NCBI RefSeq assembly: GCF_037975245.1
Contig: NC_092561.1
Location: forward strand, 1,216,501-1,280,500
Origin: Apostichopus japonicus
Taxonomy: Eukaryota > Echinodermata > Holothuroidea > Aspidochirotida > Stichopodidae
Length of the DNA: 64,000 nucleotides
Reading direction: 5' to 3'
A program made the position numbers and the translations under genes. Below are positions 23,574-35,800 of this stretch, piece by piece. The notes below the pieces were generated by a model. That model was not told the origin of the DNA. It worked only from the letters and a program-made list of their open reading frames with translations, and did no database searches. How positions within the stretch are numbered: position 1 is the stretch's first letter; every line of letters begins with the position of its first letter.

Positions 23574-24254
23574 GTGAGTATTCTATATCAGTTTAACAAG
23601 TGTTTAAATATTTATGCCTGGTATACGTAATGTATTCACTGTCTGTTGTATCACTGCTAATTGACTTAATATCCTAGTCATGTGTACCGTGTACAGGCGG
23701 ACGTAGCCAGAAATTTGAAAGAGGGCCGAGAGCAGAATATTAAAAGGGAGCATTATTTAAGCAACTCGCTAAACAATACTCTGATCAAGTAACTTTTTTA
23801 GTTTGAATCGTTATTTTTTATTTACTTATTATTTTTTTTTAAGTTATATTGCATCGACTTATTTCTTTACAAGCTGAGGGACAGGGTGGGGTTCACTCGG
23901 GCACCGATACATGGTTGTTCATGATGAAATCTGAACGATTCATTTAGAATAATGTTTACGTTCTTTTCAAAACACCGAGGGTCGTTGCTTATGCACATTT
24001 CATTTAGAATGTATCATTTGAGCTGTGATCGTTTGTTGTTCTTCTTCTTGTTGCTTTTGGTTAAATATCCTTTAAAATGAACAATTATTGTCATTGTTAC
24101 ATATACAGTTATTTCTCTAGGTTAACAAGTCACTGTTTATAGTCACATATGCTTTCCAAGTGGACAGAGACGTAAGTATTACAGGTCACGTGACGTCTGT
24201 TCATCAGTTCAGCTGAATCAATCTTGAGACTTGTGAATCAGTCTGCGCTCTCAT

Positions 24255-24294
24255 CAGGGAGCTGTTACTCTAACGTTAGAGAAGCAGCTCCCTG
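24255..24294. mobile_element. 40-bp hairpin insertion (duplicated copy)
   Basis: Copy of the hairpin at 22468 carried along by the 1.79-kb duplication. Here the core CTCTAACGTTAGAG is a perfect palindrome, so nearly the whole 40 bp folds back. Confidence 0.65.
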
Positions 24295-25257
24295 CTCCCA
24301 TTCTAAATCGTTCGGTTTGGTATACTGTAGCCCTTGCTCCGACCGTTGTGGTCGTATTTGTATCTGTTTTGTATTCGTATTTTATGCACTTTATGCATGT
24401 GCGTATCGTTATGTGGGAATCTTCTTCGGTATTGAGGCCTCGTTTGTAACCATTTTCGTTTAAGTGCATATGTTTCTCTTTTTAGTATTATTGAGGACTT
24501 CATGACGATGTTTTGTCTGTACCATGGCTGATTGTAGAAGTAGACTACGAAATCTACTCAGCGATCGTTCCTTACTCGTTTATTATGTGTTATATTCTCT
24601 GCAAGTACTAGCGAGATTCGAGCCTCGTCGTTACTAACACACAACAATCCTAGCCACATTTGTTTATATACCGCCACCAGTCCACAGTAGGGAATATTTG
24701 GGCGCCCCCACCGGAATCTTTAGACTGAGTTTGCGTTACAATATATATCATCCACCCCACCCCCTTCCCCCAACCCCCATAAATTGTGGTTGGAAGAAGA
24801 AAGCCTATAGGGAAAGAATATTCCTGATGATTCCCTTCTTGTAACATATATTTTATTTTCTTGATACTCGCTTCAATCACCCCTAGAGAGACCATCAGCC
24901 TGGCTCCTCTATTCCCCTGCCCTTTCTCTTCACTGTAGCCAATACCAGTATACCCCCCTCCCCCTGCATTAGAAATAACAAATAACCTGACTCTCACACA
25001 CCCTTCTGTAAACTGATCGAATCCGGAACAGGAAATGCATTGATCGATCGAATCAACGACTGCTTAGTTCTTGGTACATGTATACATGCAGGACGGACGG
25101 ACGTATATACATACATGTTTCTTCAATTGGGTAATAACTTGTTTAACAGATATGAGAAGAACTAAAACTAAAATTGAGAATAAAGGGAAGAGTGACATTA
25201 TTTCAGTGCTTTCGATCATATTCGGTGATATTTGAATCATATAGTTAGAGCTAAACA

Positions 25258-28200
25258 ATGGAGTACATATCATTTAGTTTGTTTCAATGCCGCGCCAAGC
25301 GTGTCTTATTTGTGATGATCATATGTTCCTGTACACTTTGGCTGGCATTCACATCGGTTAGTCGAGGTGAGTATTCTATATCAGTTTAACAAGTGTTTAA
25401 ATATTTATGCTGGTATGCGTAATGTATTCACTGTCTGTTGTATCACTGCTAATTGACTTAATATCCTAGTCATATGTACCGTGTACAGGCGGACGTAGCC
25501 AGAGATTTGAAAGAGGGCAGAGAGCAGAATTTTCAAAGGGAGCATTATTACACTTAAAGGAGCACCATGATGTACAACGTGCCCTCACGTTGCAGGAAAT
25601 AAACAATAATAAGTGAATTGTATTACGTAGCAGATGAACTTTCAGGGCAAAGATTGAGAAGGGTCTCTTAGCTTCTTTCAACCTAAAAGAGGGCTTCAAT
25701 GATATTTCTTGCTATTTGTTAAATATTATTTTTCGGGTACTCAAAGGGGGGGTGGGCGATCGCTCCAATTGCTCCCCCTCCCCCTGGGTATACGTCCCTG
25801 GTTCTATATATATTATTCTAACGATGTTCCTTGAATTAGAATTATTATCATAATAGTTTTACACATATCAGCAGAACGTTTTGAGTTTTGAGAGGGTCAT
25901 TTAATGGAGTAAGCACCACTGTAACTTGTAATTTTCGTTATATTAGGCTACTTCTTTTAAAGTTCATTTATACCAAACAGCATAGAATGTTTATCATAAC
26001 ACATCCAAGTGCGGATATATTTGCGCTAAGTAGTGACATCCCTGGGGTAAACCTATGTCAGACAAGTTGGCAAATCATAAAGTGACATCCGAAATCAATT
26101 TGCATGATATTTGCTTCGTTAAAACTTTAAGGGGCCATATTGATGATAACTATCAAATTATATTAGGCCAAAATAAGGAGTAAGTTTTTTTTTTTTTTTT
26201 TCTTAATACGTAAATCAATGAACGGAATGATTTATAAGAAGTTAATAACAGGCAAAGCAATGATATTGAAATAATGAGTACGCGCGGCCAATTAGTGAAA
26301 TAAAGGGAAGTTACCATGTGCAGTAGGCTAGACTGTCAACCTGGGAATGACATGATATTACATAGCGACAAACGCCAAATATATATAGTAGTCAACAATC
26401 AGCAGTGGCGTGAGTAATGGTGGGGAGGGGTGGCTCTCCATTTCTTTCATGTCACCCCCACCTCCATCGTCAGTCGCACAATAGACATATACTTATATAC
26501 CTAATTTATAAACTCAATATGCCACAGACTGCACCAATGCACACCCCCCCCCCCCCTCCTCATCAAACACACCTATACATGGAAATCGGCTTCAACGACC
26601 TTAGAGCCAGTCCACCTTCTTTATCATTTCCCTGTTCTGCCACTGTCTCTTCAGTAACAGCTATAACTCACCCCTATCCCTGCACCTCAACCGACTATAT
26701 AGCCCCACTACCGGCTTTGACATCATCTGCATGTCACGGATTACGTTAATACACGTTAATACACTATTCCGTGTGGTACGGTAAGTATTCCATATCAAAG
26801 AATAGCAAATGGTTCTATACTAACCAAGCAAGTATTGTACATAACGCGCGTGAGTTTACCCGTGTCTATTGTTCGACAACTCCCACAGTCCTACTCACTC
26901 CACTGTCAGTGCTTTCAAGTATTGTTCGTAGCCGCATAGACAATGACCATTCTTCAGCTATTGTCTGTTCTTCCTGCCTGAATACAATGGCTTCTCTGAA
27001 TAAGCCTAACAGCATAGACAATGCAGACGACTATGGTAGGCCATAGGGAAATAATTGCTGATTAAATGTCTGTAAGAATTAAAATTCTATTTAACACTAG
27101 CTTTAAATAAATTAATACCGGCATTAAATAGTATTAATACTGGCATTAAATAACATTAATATACCGCCATTAAATAGACCATCTTTGTTTAGTTGGCACT
27201 GCAACTTTAGTTGCCTTATGGTATAATATGCAATATTATTGACAAGCTTCCTTACACGTTTCCAGCTCTTGCGCCAGGCGCTAAACTTGCCCCGTTAGTT
27301 CATCCATCTTCATTCAGGAGTCTTCCAAACTTTCATAGCGTAATGCTCTTCGAAGATTAATCTAACGATCGACAAGATTACGAGAATTTTACGTCTTTAT
27401 CCTTAATCGATAATTTTTTTTTACAAATAGTCATCGTACTAATGTGCAGAGTGGTACTATATTAACCGATATTTCTGATCATTATCCTATTTTCTGCTGT
27501 TAGAAAAACTCTATTCATAAAACATAATTCTTCTAAGAGTGTTGGTTACTTTAATTATACTAGTGTCAGGATGAATTCGAGGTGAGCTGCTGCCTAAAGA
27601 TCGGACAGATGTTATCAATCATCAGAATGCAGATTTTGCCTATTTCAAGTTTTCTGTATATAAAAAGATTTACTCAGACGTTCATAAGGTTGCGTACACT
27701 AAAAATGCTTAGGATATGAATCATCTGGCTAGAAACAGCAGGTCTCTAACTATGGGCATGTTTGCATATCACCTTCTGTATCTAAATTATTTGAACGTTT
27801 CACGTACAATAGAATATCTAATTTTATCCATAATCATATATATCCTAAACACATTTAAGTATGGCTTTCGTAAAGATTATTCTACAGATATGGCAGCAGT
27901 TAATCTATAGTCGATAAAATTGCAACAGCATTATACAAAATACTTTCAGAATAGGAATCCTCATTGATCTCTCACAAGAGGTATTTGATACCAATGACTA
28001 CATAATTCGTTGAAATAAACTGCTTATGGTTAACGAGGGGTCGCCTTTGACTGCATGGATTGCTAGTTACTTGAGGAACAGTATGTCCCCAAGTTGGTGT
28101 CCCCCAAGGATCTATCATTGGGACACTATATTTCCTTTCTATATATTAATGATGTTCATTTAACATCCGAAAAAAGGCAAAATTTATTACCTTTGCTGAT

Positions 28201-30794
28201 GATACAACATTTAGTTTTTTCCAAAACAAGCCATTTTTAAAGGTTGTAATTTTTACATGCAGAGGAGGAATTTAAAAATATTTTCACTTGGCTTAATGCA
28301 AACAAGTTATCTTGAAATATATATATTTTTGATAATGAAAAGGTACAATGAAAGTAATATTTCATTAATTCTAATTGGGGGGCACGTCAATTATTCCTCA
28401 TCATGCACAAAATTCCTGGGAAATTTTAATTGACAACAAACTGCATTGTAAAGAGTTACTTCTTACGTTGAAAACAATAGTCTGTGCAATTGGTATTATT
28501 TACAAAACCAAGAACTTTCTCTCTTCATAAAAATGTGCTCATGATGCGCTGATCATTCTTTAAGTACCCCCTCCTACCCCCCCCCCCCCGCCACGTCTTA
28601 ATAATAGCTTATGACTATGGGGGAACGCCAACAACACTCATTTAAATAATCCGCATCCCATAGTGAAAAAGAAATAAGAAAAAGGGAACAGAAAGATTAT
28701 CAGATATATTCACAGTGTTCCATACAATACCAATAGTGCACCTCTGTTTTAGGAGTCTGACATATTTTCGAGCTTTACAGTTATCAACTTGGGAGTTTTA
28801 TGTATAAATGTTATCTCAGACTCTTACCAATATGGTCGAATTCGACCGCACTGGCCTAGCTCTTCCACTGGTTAATATAATAAATGAATCAGGTACATTT
28901 TTATCCATTGTCTTTGAAACTCATCGCAGCAGTTAGCCAATAGTGTAATATTATTTATTTATTTACTATTTTCACTATAATTTTGGTCATTCATCCCGCT
29001 TTGTGTCTTCTTTGTTTTTCATCAGAAACTCCCTTTACATTTCTAAATTTCCAGTGGGCAAACAGGTCTTTCACTAGACATAACAAGTTTAATATCGCAT
29101 CATGGCGCAATAAGGATTTACCACAAATTACAGATAATTCGACAGATCCTTCTAACGCCGAGAAGGTACCCTTCAATGACCGGCTCGTTCAAACTGATGC
29201 GGCAACTCCGTCTGAGAGATTGGTCGAGGACAACTTACTGAATAATCGCACAAAAACCAACGAGATGGATTTATCTGAAGTGGTAATCAAATTATCTTTC
29301 TATCTATCTAGTTGAATTTAATACCATGTAATATGTTGCAGATAGTAACTCGCTATATGGTTGTAACGTCTATCAAGTTAATGGTATTTGAAATTCAAGA
29401 AACGTTCACAATAACATTTTAAACAAAGTCAATTGTTAGCTATAGCGCGATTCTCATTGGGTTTATGCTACCAAGTGTTATATCTAACTAAATCTGTTAT
29501 AGGCGTAAAAATGTATCGTATAGTGTAGGCTACTGTAATGATATGCAAATACTGATTGCAAATATATCCCGTTGTTCTATAACTGGGTGGTAGATGCCAC
29601 GTACATGCATGTAGGGTAATAATGGGTTAGATTGATTAACCAAAATAACGAACTAATTATAAATTGGGATGAACACATGTATTTTCTTTATGGAACGCTT
29701 AAAATCTGATCTTGATGTTGTTAAAGTACAGTCCAGCAGTTTTAAAATGAATTTTGATGTAAAAATATATGTACTGTCACAGTGAAATAACTGGTACAAT
29801 AATAGGGAATTCATTTATTCTCTCTCTTTGTAGGCAGCCATGATGTATGTAGTAACATCGTGTCAAAACTTGTTGATACTTATGGCCTTCATTGCCATTA
29901 TGTTAAAACAATGCATTCTGACAGATAGAATATTGATTTTTGTTTTAATAATTCTAGTTTGAATGTGGTGAAACGTGCCAGGAAATAATTCAGCAACACA
30001 GACAGCGGATCCTACAAGATTCTTGTCATAAGAAACCTATCAACGGTCCGCCCTCTCTATGGAACAAAACTACAGGTCACTTAAATCCATCGGAAATGAG
30101 AAGACTTGGACATATATATCCTATACACAGTATGGGTGTTTTATTCTGTACTGTACCGAAAGGTGGGTCCAGTACATGGAAAAAACTCATGTTAGCCGCG
30201 ATCGGACGCATTGAGACCCCCGAGAGTTACAAGGGAGACATTCACCCATTGTTTCACAAGGTTGTCAAATCTTTAGGTAAATATAGCGCTGACGAATCCG
30301 AAGAAATGCTCAAGACGTACAACAAGTTTGTTATCGTCAGAGACCCAATGCAACGGATGTTATCACTCTTTCTTGATAAAGTTGTTCATAAGCATAAATT
30401 AAAATTTAACGAAAGTCAGTTTGAGGGATTTTTAAAATTTATTCTGAAGAGTCCGAATAGATTTCAATCAGTAGGATTCGATGAACATTGGACGCATACT
30501 TCGTATTTATGTTTACCTTGTGATATCAATTACAACTTCATTGGACGTTTGGAAACTTCTCAAAGAGATACCAAATATATTTTTGATCATTTTCTTCAAA
30601 AAGCCAAAGGTAATTACAGTTTGACATTACGACCTACGATACATGAAACCAACAGCACAGCTCCCGAAAAGAAAAGTCATTATTTTTCACAAGTGGATCG
30701 GGAAATCCTCCACGCAATTGTAAAAAAATATGGTATAGATTACGACAATTTTGGATATGATAGAAACATGTATCGTCTTTTCAAAAACATATAG
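25258..30794 (+). CDS. carbohydrate sulfotransferase gene B, 3 exons
   Basis: Exons 25258-25366, 29026-29282 and 29958-30794 give 400 residues; an alternative exon 1 lies at 23465-23573. Layout: cytosolic tail 1-15, membrane anchor about 16-33, glycosylated stem 37-122, catalytic domain 123-400. The 5'-PAPS loop PKGGSS is at 189-194, the 3'-phosphate Arg and Ser (RDPMQRMLS) at 250 and 258, the CLPC pair at 307/310, and RLET at 319-322. Exon 3 is type 1 (KVVHKHKLKF, RPTIHETNST). The sequon at the usual SVNES position is lost (SADES). Predicted Golgi sulfotransferase with unknown acceptor. Intron 2 holds a second strong acceptor upstream of the exon 3 one. Confidence 0.85.
25486..25800. mobile_element. 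MITE-like element in intron 1 of gene B
   Basis: Left end CAGGCGGACGTAGCCAG, right end inverted CAGGGACGTATACCCAG, giving imperfect terminal inverted repeats, with G7 and C-rich tracts near the right end. hAT-like ends, but no clear target duplication. Fixed at the same place in every unit from B to G. Confidence 0.55.
27085..27182. repeat. degenerate 22-25 bp tandem repeat in intron 1
   Basis: Three to four copies of a TTAATACCGGCATTAAATA-like unit. Equivalent tracts lie near 34714-34807 (C), 42400-42508 (D), 50055-50147 (E) and 57715-57803 (F), with small differences in D. Confidence 0.6.
27361..28930 (+). mobile_element. decayed non-LTR retrotransposon in intron 1 of gene B
   Basis: Order of motifs on the plus strand: end of the endonuclease (LIDN near 27405, DISDHYPI near 27470), RT block YGFRKDYSTDMAAV near 27860-27900, IDLSQEVFDTND near 27965, GVPQGSIIG near 28100, catalytic FADDTT at 28192-28209, then the post-RT SAPLF region near 28735. 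Frameshifts and stops break it throughout. CR1/L2/Jockey-type, same orientation as the gene. Confidence 0.8.
29834..29962 (+). other. decoy acceptor and 40-codon hydrophobic frame before exon 3 (genes B-F)
   Basis: TTCTCTCTCTTTGTAG is a strong acceptor 124 nt upstream of the true exon 3 start, followed by ATGATG and 40 codons (MMYVVTSCQNLLILMAF, then more hydrophobic residues) that end at TGA just inside exon 3, out of frame with it. Gene A lacks this block. Use of this acceptor would spoil the main frame. Confidence 0.35.
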
Positions 30795-31161
30795 TGAGGG
30801 CGCGTAGTGTAGTGGTTGAATTATTATGATTTATAAAACAATGGATTTATATTAACATTTACAATATTAACAACTTTCGTACGATCCACCTATTTACTAG
30901 AGTTATTTTCAATTTTTCTTATACATTATCATTTATAAATTCAGAATTGCATTTAATTACAACAACAAAACTTCTTGCCTTTTAATGGAGACGGGTTTTT
31001 TAATTTGGGTTTGCTTCTTGAAATGACAGAAATTGATTTATTTTGAGGTTTTAATACGATCATTTAACTTAGTAGAGTTCTTTGGTATTTGTCTCATACA
31101 TTATTAGTTATAAATATTTTGCCTTAAATTACAAAAGAAAAAGGTGAGGACTTATACATAA

Positions 31162-31317
31162 AAGTCCAAAAAGCATAACACACGCATTCCGTATGTGACT
31201 AATTACAATCCACTCATCAAATCCTTTATGAGCTCTATTAAACATTCCAATTAACAACGATACAGACTGGATTATGAACTATTTGGCTACAATAAAGATG
31301 TCAATTCCATGAAATGA
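31162..31317 (+). pseudogene. relic C-terminal sulfotransferase exon, after gene B
   Basis: Same relic as at 21791 (YRLDYELFGYNKDV end). Here GAA has become TAA within 'SNEQR' (31251), an extra in-frame stop, supporting non-function. Confidence 0.6.
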
Positions 31318-31694
31318 TTCATGTTTTAAAAGTTCTCATTATTTAAGCAACTCGCTAAACAATACTTTGATCAAGTAACTTTTTTAGTTTGATTCGTTAT
31401 TTTTTATTTACTTATTATTTTTTTTTAAGTCATATTGCATCGACTTATTTCTTTACAAGCTGAGGGACAGGGTGGGGTGCACTCGGGCACCGATACATGG
31501 TTGTTCATGATGAAATTTGAACGATTCATTTAGAATAATGTTTACGTTTTTAAAACACCGAGGGTCGTTGCTTATGCAAATTTCATTTAGAATGCATCAT
31601 TTGAGCTGTGATCGTTTGTTGTTCTTTTTTTCTTCTTTGGGTTAAATATCCTTTAAAATGAACAATTATTGTAATCGTTACATATACATATTTA

Positions 31695-31723
31695 CTAGAG
31701 AAATAGACAAGCTATTTCTCTAG
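31695..31723. repeat. perfect 12-nt hairpin, type 1 unit
   Basis: CTAGAGAAATAG and CTATTTCTCTAG flank the loop ACAAG. Other units have only the right arm (TTATTTCTCTAGG), so the left arm looks like a snap-back copy of existing sequence. Confidence 0.7.
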
Positions 31724-31757
31724 GTTAACATGTCACTGTTTTAGTCATATATGCTTT

Positions 31758-31798
31758 CCACGTGGACAGTGACGTTATATTATAGGTCACATGACGTC
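31758..31798. promoter_or_regulatory. E-box/CRE-like cluster, type 1 promoter
   Basis: CCACGTGG (31758-31765) and TGACGTTA lie 22-29 nt upstream of TCACATGACGTC. In type 2 promoters the first site is CCAAGTGG and the second is TCACGTGA, so each type has one CACGTG at a different place. The same arrangement recurs at 47092-47132. Confidence 0.3.
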
Positions 31799-32802
31799 TG
31801 CTCACCAGCTCAGCTGACTCAATCTCATGACTTGTGAATCAGTCTTCGCTCCCATTCTTAATCGTTCGGTTCGGTATAGAAGCCCTGGTTCCGACCATTG
31901 TGGTCGTATTTGTATCTGTTTTGTATTCGTATTTTATGCACTTTATGCATGTGCGTATCGTTATGTGGGAATCTTCTTCGGTATTGAGGCCTCGTTTGTA
32001 ACCATTTTCGTTTAAGTGCATATGTTTCTCTTTTTAGTATTATTGAGGACTTCATGACGATGTTTTGTCTGTACCATGGCTGATTGTAGAAGTAGACTAC
32101 GAAATCTACTCAGCGATCGTTCCTTACTCGTTTATTATGTGTTATATTCTCTGCAAGTACTAGCGAGATTCGAGCCTCGTCGTTACTAACACACAACAAT
32201 CCTAGCCACATTTGTTTATATACCGCCACCAGTCCACAGTAGGGAATATTTGGGCGCCCCCACCGGAATCTTTAGACTGAGTTGGCGTTACAATATATAT
32301 CATCCACCCCACCCCCTTCCCCCAACCCCCATAAATTGTGATTGGAAGAAGAAAGTCTATAGGGAAAGATTTTCCTGATGATTCCCTTCTTGTTGCATAT
32401 ATTTTATTTTCTTGATATTCGCTTCAATCGCCCCTAGAGAGACCATCAGCCTGGCTCCTCAATTCCCCTGCCCTTTCCCTTCACTGTAGCCAATACCAGT
32501 ATACCCCCTCCCCCTGCATTAGAAATAACAAATAACCTCACTCTCACACACACTTCTGTAAACTGATCGAATCCGGAACAGGAAATGCATTGATCGATCG
32601 AATCAACGACTGCTTAGTTATTGGTACATGTATACATGCAGGACGGACGTATACATACATGTTTCTTCAATTGGGTAATAACTTGTTTAACAGATATGAG
32701 AAGAACTAAAACTAAAATTGAGAATTAAGGAAAGAGTGACATTATTTCAGTGCTTTCGATCATATTCGGTGATATTTGAATCATAAAGTTATAGCTAAAA
32801 CA

Positions 32803-35800
32803 ATGGAGTACATATCATTTAGTTCGTTTCAATGCCGCGCCAAGCCTGTCTTATTTTTGATTATCATATGTTCCTGTACACTTTGGCTGGCATTCACATC
32901 GGTTAGTCGAGGTGAGTATTCTATATCAGTTTAACAAGTGTTTAAATATTTATGCTGGTATACGTAATGTATTCACTGTCTGTTGTATCACTGAATTGAC
33001 TTAATATCCTAGTCATATGTACCGTGTACAGGCGGACGTAGCCAGAGATTTGAAAGAGGGCAGAGAGCAGAATTTTCAAAGGGAGCATTATTACACTTAA
33101 CGGAGCACCATGATGTACAAAGTGCCCTCACGTTGCAGGAAATAAACAAAAATAAGTGAATTGTATTTACGTAGCAAACGAACTTTCAGGGCAAAGATTG
33201 AGAAGGGTCTTTTAGCTTCCTTCAACCTGAAAGAGGGCTTCAATGATATTTCTTGCTTTTAGTTAAATTTTATATTTTGGGGTACTCAAAAGGGGGGGGT
33301 GGGCGATCGCTACAATTGCCCCCCCCTCTCCCTGGGTACGTCCCTGGTTCTAAATATATTATTCTAACGATGTTTCTTGAATTAGAATTATTATCATAAT
33401 AGTTTTACACATATCAGCAGAACGTTTTGAGTTTTGAGAGGGTCATTTAATGGAGTCAGCACCACTGTAATTGTCGTTATATTAGGCTACTTCTTTTAAA
33501 GTTCATTTATACCAAACAGCATAGAATGTTTATCATAACACATCCAAGTGCGGATATATTTGCGCTAAGTAGTGACATCCCTGGGGTAAAACCTTTTGTC
33601 AGCCAAGTTGGCAAATCATAAAGTGACATCCGAAATCAATTTGCATGATATTTGCTTCGTTAAAACTTTAAGGGGCCATATTGATGATAACTATCAAATT
33701 ACATTAGGCCTAAACATGGAGTAAGTCTTTTATTTTCTTGCCGAGTAAAGCTGGGTTGTTTGTTTTCTTAATACGTAAATAAATGAACGGAATAATTGAT
33801 AAGAAGTTAATAACAGGCAAAGCAATGATATATGAAAGAATATTACAGTGAATGCATCAGATTTGTGAGTACGCACGGCCAATTAGTGAAATAAAGGGAA
33901 GTTACCATGTGCAGTAGGCTAGACTATCAACCTGGGAATGACATGATATTACATAGCGACAAACGCCAAATATATATAGTAGTCAACAATCAGCAGTGGC
34001 GTGAGTTATGGTGGGGAGGGTGGCTCTCCATTTCTTTCATGTCACCCCCACCTCCATCGTCGGTCGAAGGAAATAGTTACATTCTATCGGGGACTGGAAT
34101 CACTCCTTGCACAATAGACATATACTTATATACCTAATTTATAAACTAAATATGCCACAGACTGCACCAATGCACCCTCCCCCCCCCCCCCCTCATCAAA
34201 CACACATACATGGAAATCGGCTTCAACGACCCCAGAGTCAGTCCACCTCCTTTCTTATTTCCCTGTTCTGCCACTGTCTCTTCAGTAACAGCTATAACTC
34301 ACCCCTATCCCTGCACCCCAACCAACTATATAGCCACTACCGGCTTTGACATCATCTGCATGTCACGGATTACGTTAATACACGTTAATACACTATTCCG
34401 TGTGGTACGGTACGTATTCCATACTAAAGAATAGCAAATGGTTCTATACTAACCAAGCAAGTATAGTACATAACGCGCGTGAGTTTACCCGTGTCTATTG
34501 TTCGACAACTCCCACAGTCCTACTCACTCCACTGTCAGTGCTTTCAAGTATTGTTCGTAGCCGCATAGACAATGACCATTCTTCAGCTATTGTCTGTTCT
34601 TCCTGCCTGAATACAATGGCTTCTCTGAATAAGCCTAACAGCATAGACAATGCAGACGACTATGGTAGGCCATACGGGAAATAATTGCTGATTAAATGTC
34701 TGTAAGAATTAAAATTCTATTTAACACTAGCTTTAAATAAAATTAATACCGGCATTAAATAGTATTAATACTGGCATTAAATAACATTAATACCGCCATT
34801 AAATAGACCATCTTTGTTTAGTTGGCACTGCAACTTTAGTTGCCTTATGGTATAATATGCAATATTATTGACAAGCTTCCTTACACGTTTCCAGCTCTTG
34901 CGCCAGGCGCTAAACTTACCCCGTTAGTTCATCCATCTTCATTCAGGAGTCTTCCAAACTTTCATAGCTTAATGCTCTTCGAAGATTAATCTAACGATCG
35001 ACAAGATTACGAGAATTTTACGTCTTTATCCTTAATCGATAATTTTTTTTTACAAATAGTCATCGTACTAATGTGCAGAGTGGTACTATATTAACCGATA
35101 TTTCTGATCATTATCCTATTTTCTGCTGTTAGAAAAACTCTATTCATAAAACATAATTCTTCTAAGAGTGTTGGTTACTTTAATTATACTAGTGTCAGGA
35201 TGAATTCGAGGTGAGCTGCTGCCTAAAGATCGGACAGATGTTATCAATCATCAGAATGCAGATTTTGCCTATTTCAAGTTTTCTGTATATAAAAAGATTT
35301 ACTCAGACGTTCATAAGGTTGCGTACACTAAAAATGCTTAGGATATGAATCATCTGGCTAGAAACAGCAGGTCTCTAACTATGGGCATGTTTGCATATCA
35401 CCTTCTGTATCTAAATTATTTGAACGTTTCACGTACAATAGAATATCTAATTTTATCCATAATCATATATATCCTAAACACATTTAAGTATGGCTTTCGT
35501 AAAGATTATTCTACAGATATGGCAGCAGTTAATCTATAGTCGATAAAATTGCAACAGCATTATACAAAATACTTTCAGAATAGGAATCCTCATTGATCTC
35601 TCACAAGAGGTATTTGATACCAATGACTACATAATTCGTTGAAATAAACTGCTTATGGTTAACGAGGGGTCGCCTTTGACTGCATGGATTGCTAGTTACT
35701 TGAGGAACAGTATGTCCCCAAGTTGGTGTCCCCCAAGGATCTATCATTGGGACACTATATTTCCTTTCTATATATTAATGATGTTCATTTAACATCCGAA

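Larger units (their letters stand above)
21966..25542 (+). repeat. tandem duplication of a 1.79-kb promoter/exon 1 segment
   Basis: 21966-23750 and 23751-25542 are near-identical direct copies, each carrying the 3' spacer, promoter region, a 40-bp hairpin, exon 1 and the start of intron 1. All three joints share CATTATT (21966-21972, 23751-23757, 25543-25549), so a 7-nt microhomology explains the event. The duplicated copy ends inside the intron 1 MITE. Confidence 0.9.

Noticed and set aside
24650-24997. Minus-strand frame (MRVRLFVISNAGGGGY...) repeated in most units
   Set aside because: Its conservation only reflects recent unit duplication. The frame length varies between units through indels, and it lies in promoter DNA with no motif or splice context.
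33993-34060. 'CAGTGGCGTGAG' as a hAT terminal repeat in intron 1
   Set aside because: No matching inverted end or target duplication found nearby; may be a truncated element.
34400-34684. 94-codon frame (MWYGTYSILKNSKW...) in intron 1 of C, E and F
   Set aside because: Starts at GTG, is shorter in B and broken in D, and lies next to the LINE remnant; no recognised domain.
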